A stretch of DNA of 52,192 bases, taken from positions 1-52,192 of the forward strand of contig JBNGIS010008085.1 of assembly GCA_049999725.1 (NCBI GenBank). Reading direction: 5' to 3'. This stretch comes from Haplomitrium mnioides (Eukaryota; Marchantiophyta; Haplomitriopsida; Calobryales). Below the pieces are notes generated by a model. It saw only the letters and a program-made list of their open reading frames with translations. It was not told where the DNA came from and ran no database searches. The position numbers were made by a program, and so were the translations under genes. This document shows positions 47,300 to 52,192 of the stretch, piece after piece; positions within the stretch are counted from its first letter, which is position 1; each line of letters opens with the position of its first letter.

Positions 47300-47767
47300 T
47301 TACATTATAGGTTCAATTCTCACCACACTTCCTCCCTTGAACCACCAATAAGAGGCAGGGCTAGAGACGCTGTCGTTGGTGATACACAGCCTTTCCACCG
47401 CCTCCAGCATCGCCTTAACGTTCTTTAGGGTTTTCTTACCAATTGCGGCGGCCCTATTCTCCTTTACGGATCCATACAATTCAAATAATTTTCAACCTCC
47501 AGCAAGCTCTTCTCGATGTGCGCACACCGCCTACTCCAGAATCTTGCCCTCAAATCCTTGATATTGCATGCTCCTTTGAATTTTAAACACAAACTCGCGA
47601 GCCTTCATTATCTTCAATTGCTTCGACCTTCTGTGTTCTGTTCTGACACATGGCAAAATAGCACTCCAAAGACGCCACTTTGTTGCTCATTGATGAATAT
47701 GCTCCTCCTTGTGCTCCAACAAAGCTCTTTCAGAAGCTTCCTCAATCGCCTACTTTGTGACCTAACA
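47300..47767 (-). other. Coding-like segment at the minus-strand start of the insertion
   Basis: In one minus-strand frame the sequence reads AREFVFKIQRSMQYQGFEG, then FELYGSVKENRAAAIGKKT and NVKAMLEAVERLC, interrupted by several stops. It looks like old protein-coding DNA. I cannot identify the gene. Confidence 0.3.
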
Positions 47768-48055
47768 TATGCACACATAGACTTTGAACGAGAACCCTGT
47801 AGCTTATGCGTGCAGGGACTCTGAACAAGAACCTTAAAGCTTATGCCGACATAGACTCCGAACGAGAACTAGAAAGCTTATGTGCGCATAGACTCTAATT
47901 CATAACGTAAAGCTTATGAAGCCATAGATTGCTAGAGCTCATGTGCGTATAGGCTCCAAGCCCATATGCACATGGACTCCAAACCATTCTTAGACTAGCA
48001 ATTGACTCCAAACCATTCTTACACTAGCAATTGACTCCAAACCATTCTTAGGTAC
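47768..48055. repeat. 37-bp tandem array, right part, followed by 29-bp repeats
   Basis: Units of 36-37 bp end in AAGCTTATG. From about 47970, two to three copies of ATTGACTCCAAACCATTCTTA follow at 29-bp spacing. This is the continuation of 43871-44070. Confidence 0.8.
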
Positions 48056-49534
48056 ACCAAATTGAATTGTGATGAAAAGACTTGAAATGAATTGGGAGTG
48101 CCACAAGTTGAAACTTTGGCAAATAAAACTTTGTAAGAAAAATACTTTATTAATAAAAAAATTTGTTCAAACAGATGCTCAGGCTCTATCCTCATTGAGA
48201 GGAATTGTCTCATATAAATCCAAAGGTTGAGCATCTACAGCCACTAGAGAGTCTTGTGAAGACTTTCTAGTCCCAGATATTGCAACAAAATCATCGGTAG
48301 CACTCGCAGCACCAGAAGGAACGGGTTCCTTGTGGTATGCATAGGCTATTTGTGACTCAGTCACATTGGATGGCAAGGAAGCCATCGTCAAAACTCTTTG
48401 AGGAATGTAGATAGACTAACGTCTATTATATTCCACCGCGATGCAGTTTTGCATCAACTTTAAAGCACAAACAAGGCCTTTGCTAGACCAAGAGCAAAGA
48501 TCTAAGATCCAATCTTGCTCTGTTGACAAATGGTTGATGAAAAATTTGGAAAGAGTTTGTGGCTATTGATAAACATTAACAAGAGCATCATCTCCTGGAT
48601 TTTAAAGTTTGCAAAAACTACAAGACAACTAAAAACACTACGCATTATTTGTCGAGGAAGTCTAGTCGCATGAGCAAGCTGCAAATTAAAAAGCCTCATG
48701 CTCTTCTTTTCTTCTTACGCCCAGTAGCCCACAGTCCAATATTCATGGGCATGTGCAATTCTGAGACCACTAGAATGATGAATGCTGCTTTTGTCCTTGT
48801 AAAAAGAAAAACAAACAAATCAAACATTGTAACCAAAGTGCAAGAAAAGTAAAAAAGAGAAATTAAAAACTAAAAAAATCAAAGAACGATGTACCAAATG
48901 TCGTGGTCGATTGTATAGCAAACTTTTGAAAGGGCATCCTCGATGATGCCAAATTGTTGCAACGAATATATAATAACAAAAGACAAAAAAATCCGACGTT
49001 GTGATTGTCGTAAAAGACGAAACCATGTCAAAAATGTCATCTTTTGAAAATAGTTCAGATTTGTCATGCCTATATTCCTTAAGGTTGTAACCGTAAGGAA
49101 TATTCGCAATAGCTAAAGTGAAACACCTAGGTTTCATCAAGCCCTTCAACTATCGAGCGTTGGCCTCCTCATAGACTTGATAAAATGCCACGTTGAGACC
49201 ATCGACATAGGACAATAAGTCCTCGTTCTCGTCTCTCACAACTCCTTTAGTTGTAAGAGATCCAGCACCGTTTTGCTGCATTGATTTCCACTCTCTAGCT
49301 TTTTGGCAATAAAGAAGAAAAGCTGGAGGATAGGAAATGAGAGTGGGAGTCTAGTCATGATCTTCTAGGGATTTTTTGACCCCTAATCATTTTTGTTTTG
49401 CAGCTACTCTCAACTTTTTCGCCACCTGACGTTTGAATGTTTTGTCCCCCTACACACAACAAAAATAGAAAACAATATAAGGAGAAAAAAAAATTAAATA
49501 CTAAAGAGGGACACTAAATTCCTTGCTTGCTAGG

Positions 49535-49815
49535 ACTTCAAAGTCCATGCGTACATGGACTCCGAAGTCCTTGCACGCTTGGACTGTGAAGTCCAGATGC
49601 TTGGACTGCGAAGTCCATACGCATATGGATTTGCTGTCCATGTGGTTTTGGACTTAGCAGTCCAAGCGCAAAAGGACTTCACAGTCCATGCGCGCAGGGA
49701 TTTTGCAATCTCTGCACAGAGGGACTTCTCAGTCCATGCGCGCATGGGCTGCAAAGTCCTTTTGCACTTAGATTACAAAGTCCATGCGCGTTTGGACAGC
49801 AAAGTCCATACGCGC
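49535..49815. repeat. 24-bp self-complementary array in gene X intron 3 (copy C)
   Basis: About eleven units of the form GGACTNNNAAGTCCATGCGCGC. It is uninterrupted here, so it also shows the pre-insertion state of the gypsy target in copy A. Confidence 0.88.
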
Positions 49816-51379
49816 ATAGACCTTAAACTTGTTTTATCAAAACCAATGACAACTTAAAGTAAATTCACTACAACTCTAAAGAAATGAATGTGGTGTGAAA
49901 AGAAGAACTTACCAAAAGCTTCTCGAATCTTGAATAGAAAGAAACCATCTTGGACTCCTCGGTGTGGAGAGGGTACTCCTCTCTTGCTTCCTCCCAAGTG
50001 TTGTAGTAAACTTCAGAACAAAAACTTTTTACCATAACTGCCAAAACTTTATGTCTCTCTGCCTCTCGAGATATTTCGTCCATTGAAAGCTCTTTGGCTT
50101 CCACTCGCTTCAAAACTGAAATTTTTACTTCATCAAGAAGACCTTGAAGGGACCTTCAAGGTGTCCACTTCATGTCCTCCATTCTCAGAGATCCCTTGGC
50201 CTTCAACTTCTGAATACCAGTCCTGATAAGTTATCATCTTTTCAAGTGTTGACTTAGGCTTTATCTCCAAGGTTTCCAGCATTAATTCTCTTTTCAATTT
50301 TTGGGATGACACCATCCCACTCTCCACAAATCTTTGATGCCAATATTTGACCTTCTGAATAGAGGTCATTTCCAGCCTATACCTCTGGTCGTAATTGTCA
50401 TATATTGCAAAAATACAAGCCTTTGTTGGTGTAAGGCCCACGTACACATAATAGTTGCAGAGCGATCATGCCAGATTCTTTGCTCCATATTTTGTGATTA
50501 ATAGCTGCCTTCTTGCAGCATTGTGATTGCCTCATAGAATCTTGTAGCGATACTTATCAGGGTTCCTAATATTGAACTCTGACTTGTCTTTTATAAAGCC
50601 CACACTTTAGATCAACAACAAAAATGAAAAAAACTATGCGCATACTTGTTTGTGAGCATTCTCTATGCCAAAAGCTCAACAAAATCTTCATTCAACCTTC
50701 TAATCTGGAAAGGTCCTTAGTTGTTCATTCCAGGTTTTGGCAAATTCAAATTCTCCAAGCTAATGGTGAATGTTTCTTCATAGACTCTGCATCGCTAGAT
50801 TGCAGACTCCTTTATTTTGTTTTTGTCTTCTTCAGACAATGTCTGAGGGTCCACCTACTCCTTTTTCTGGAAAGTTCGCAACCCCTTGTGAGATTGCCTT
50901 TTAGATCTTGATAATGGAGCCTGAAGCGACTTTGACTCTAATTGTTGCCAAGAGTTGCTTGGTGATGGAGATGAAAAGACAGCAAAAGATATCCTTGCTA
51001 TAGATTCAGAGGGGTTTGGCTCCTCCTCAATGACCAGTGTTGGAACAGGCTTTTTCTTCTTGACAATTGGTTTTTTGTTTTTTTTTTAGCCTCAACTGGC
51101 TCAACCTTCTTTCTTTTTTTTTTTGGGCAAAAAAACCTACCAAGTGAAATAAAAATGTTGCTATGCTCGGATGCGGCACTAGTTGTTGAATGTTAATGCC
51201 CTGCTTGGGCTTCAGAATCTTGATATGGATGGCCAATTTAATGAAGTTGCGCTTGACATGCTTTCCGTCTTTGTAACCATCGATGAAATCCGCCAGAAAC
51301 TAAGTAAACTGAAAACAAAACAAAAAACAATTAAGCATTAGTACAAGTGTTCAAGGTAAGAGATAAGACAATACATTCA

Positions 51380-51715
51380 CTGCGCGCAGAAACTCTAATA
51401 ACCATACACGCATGCACTGCACAAGGGAGTCCATGCGCGCATGGACTCCCAAGTCAAGGCGTGCAAGGACTCCCAAGTCCAGGCGCGCATGGACTCCCAT
51501 ATCCAAGCGTGATTGGACTTCCAAGTCCAATTGCGCTTGGACTCCAAAGTCAAGTTGTGCTTGGACTCCGAAGTCCAAGCGCGCATGAGCTTGGGAGTCC
51601 AAGCGCACAGGGACGTAGGAGTCCATGTGTGCATAGACTTGCGAGTGCATGCGCATGGACTCGCAGATCCATATGTGATTAGACCTCGGGACTCCATGCT
51701 TGTATAGACTCCAAG
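51380..51715. repeat. 24-bp self-complementary array in gene X intron 1 (copy C)
   Basis: At least twelve units with GGACTCCCAAGTCC arms and AAGCGCGCAT cores, period 24. Positions 51425-51450 form a perfect 26-bp palindrome centred on GCGCGC. Frames on both strands (51347-51682, 51351-51764) are repeat artefacts. Confidence 0.9.
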
Positions 51716-52131
51716 GGAGTTCCGACTTAGTAAAAAAAAAAACCAAGTGAATTTTTTTTTTCAAAAATTACCTTGCCAAATTTCTTTGCGGCCATAAGAT
51801 GCTTGACAAAAATATCCCTCTTCTTAAACTTGTTTAAAGCAAATCATTTGCAATTTGGATAGTATAGGGTTATTGAATCTTGGGACTATACAAGCAACCA
51901 GATGTTGGCTTTCTTGCCTTCATGTATCATCGTAATTTGGACTACTAGACCCAAATTGAAATTTTTACCTTCACCAACAAAAAGGTAAAGATGTTGATCG
52001 GGGGCTTTCAAGAAACAGTAATTAACAAGCCAATTTCACTCAAGTTTTACAAGCTCTAGAGCTTTGACAACATCCAAATACTTGTATGGCTTTGGTTGAG
52101 CAGGGCAGGAAACATTTCCTTGAGATGCCAT

Positions 52132-52192
52132 TCTCAAGATGTTGAAACATGTGAATCTGGAGGTAAAAAATGTAATAAGCAAAAGCTCACAA
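52132..52192. other. Start of the X-Y intergenic region, copy C
   Basis: The last bases of the window match the region upstream of gene X in copies A and B. Gene Y of copy C would lie beyond the right edge. Confidence 0.5.

Larger units (their letters stand above)
44071..47767 (-). mobile_element. 3.7-kb insertion carrying captured host-gene fragments
   Basis: On the plus strand it begins TGTTGGGACA and ends GACCTAACA, flanked by TATGC at 44066-44070 and 47768-47772. Removing it restores an unbroken unit of the 37-bp array. TG...CA ends with a 5-bp duplication indicate an LTR-type insertion (a long solo LTR or a non-autonomous LTR element), but no LTR pair, PBS or PPT was found. It carries minus-strand fragments of NUA/TPR and RanBP1 and other coding-like pieces. 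Pack-MULE would need 9-bp duplications, and Helitrons make none, so neither fits well. Confidence 0.75.
48179..52131 (-). pseudogene. Cassette gene X, copy C: N4/N6-type DNA methyltransferase, five exons
   Basis: The most complete copy. Exon 1: 52131-51772, MASQGNVSCPAQPKPYKYLD, donor AAG|GTAATT. Exon 2: from 51308 after TTTTGTTTTCAG, NFIKLAIHIKILKPKQGIN and a Lys-rich linker. Exon 3: ends 49913 at TTG|GTAAGT, with ARELSMDEISREAERHKVL. Exon 4: about 49449-48895, with SYVDGLNVAFYQVYEEAN and IANIPYGYNLKE (motif IV-like; usual [DNS]PP[YFW]). Exon 5: to the stop at 48179, with RIAHAHEYWTVGYW, VYQ*PQ (KP lysine codon now TAG), DWILDLC (glycine loop mutated) and MASLPSNVTESQIAYAYHKE. Motif order fits PF01555-type amino methyltransferases; N4-cytosine or N6-adenine cannot be told apart. 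Stops and frameshifts are present in most exons. Confidence 0.68.

Noticed and set aside
44071-47767. Helitron or Pack-MULE
   Set aside because: Gene capture and a subterminal hairpin suggested these. A 5-bp duplication with TG...CA ends, no CTRR end and no long terminal inverted repeats argue against both.
9421-51715. CRISPR array
   Set aside because: The spaced palindromic repeats have no unique spacers of constant length. Units are degenerate and contiguous, and the context is a plant genome.
51347-51764. Overlapping 100-137-residue frames rich in Asp/His/Ala repeats
   Set aside because: They are translations of the 24-bp intronic array, open in several frames because 24 is a multiple of three.

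Overview
This window looks like repeat-rich, non-genic DNA from a large land-plant genome. The evidence is plant-type Ty3/gypsy elements, AT-rich flanks, plant-like RanBP1 and nuclear-pore-anchor gene fragments, and nonsense codons that fit decay of CG/CHG-methylated DNA. A seed-free plant or gymnosperm is an inference; the species cannot be named from the sequence. I see no intact host gene, no rRNA or tRNA gene and no CRISPR array. Three N-runs (352-451, 27224-27323, 36338-36737) are assembly gaps.

Layout. 1-880 is a satellite with a unit of about 163 bp, and 1185-1392 is a 33-bp minisatellite. 1.4-6.9 kb is mostly unassigned AT-rich DNA with a possible zinc-finger-like gene fragment. 6.89-8.10 kb is the 3' end of a chromovirus pol (integrase plus chromodomain, minus strand).

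8.14-43.5 kb is dominated by two copies (A and B) of a repeated two-gene cassette. A third copy (C) runs from 48.18 kb off the right edge. In each cassette a multi-exon gene X and a gene Y diverge from a shared upstream region. The C-terminal exons of X carry the ordered motifs of an N4/N6-type amino DNA methyltransferase: NIPYG, HEY, QKP and DLCxGxGT. Y resembles the DUF7869-type, transposase-like proteins, with D...D...GHTxDxID motifs. A and B are inverted and meet tail to tail around a 134-bp spacer at 32984-33117, giving an imperfect palindrome with arms of about 9 kb. The two X introns flanking the central exons contain arrays of a 24-bp self-complementary unit (GCGCGC core, GGACT/AGTCC arms) in all three copies. 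All copies are damaged, so they are described as pseudogenes. This methyltransferase-plus-transposase cassette is the strongest candidate for an undescribed system.

Copy A is split by a 15.2-kb Ty3/gypsy retrotransposon (9716-24918, minus strand) with 4.3-4.8-kb LTRs and a perfect TCAAG target duplication. Its pol keeps one reading frame from protease to integrase C-terminus, with nine stops (five TAG, four TGA, no TAA). Its 3' LTR carries a nested 543-bp solo LTR with four ACACGTGGC (G-box/ABRE-like) sites upstream of a TATA box. Copy B's gene Y is split by a 1104-bp solo-LTR-like insertion whose empty site is visible in copy A. Between copies B and C, a 3.7-kb insertion with TG...CA ends and a TATGC duplication carries fragments of two host genes linked to nuclear transport: RanBP1 and NUA/TPR.
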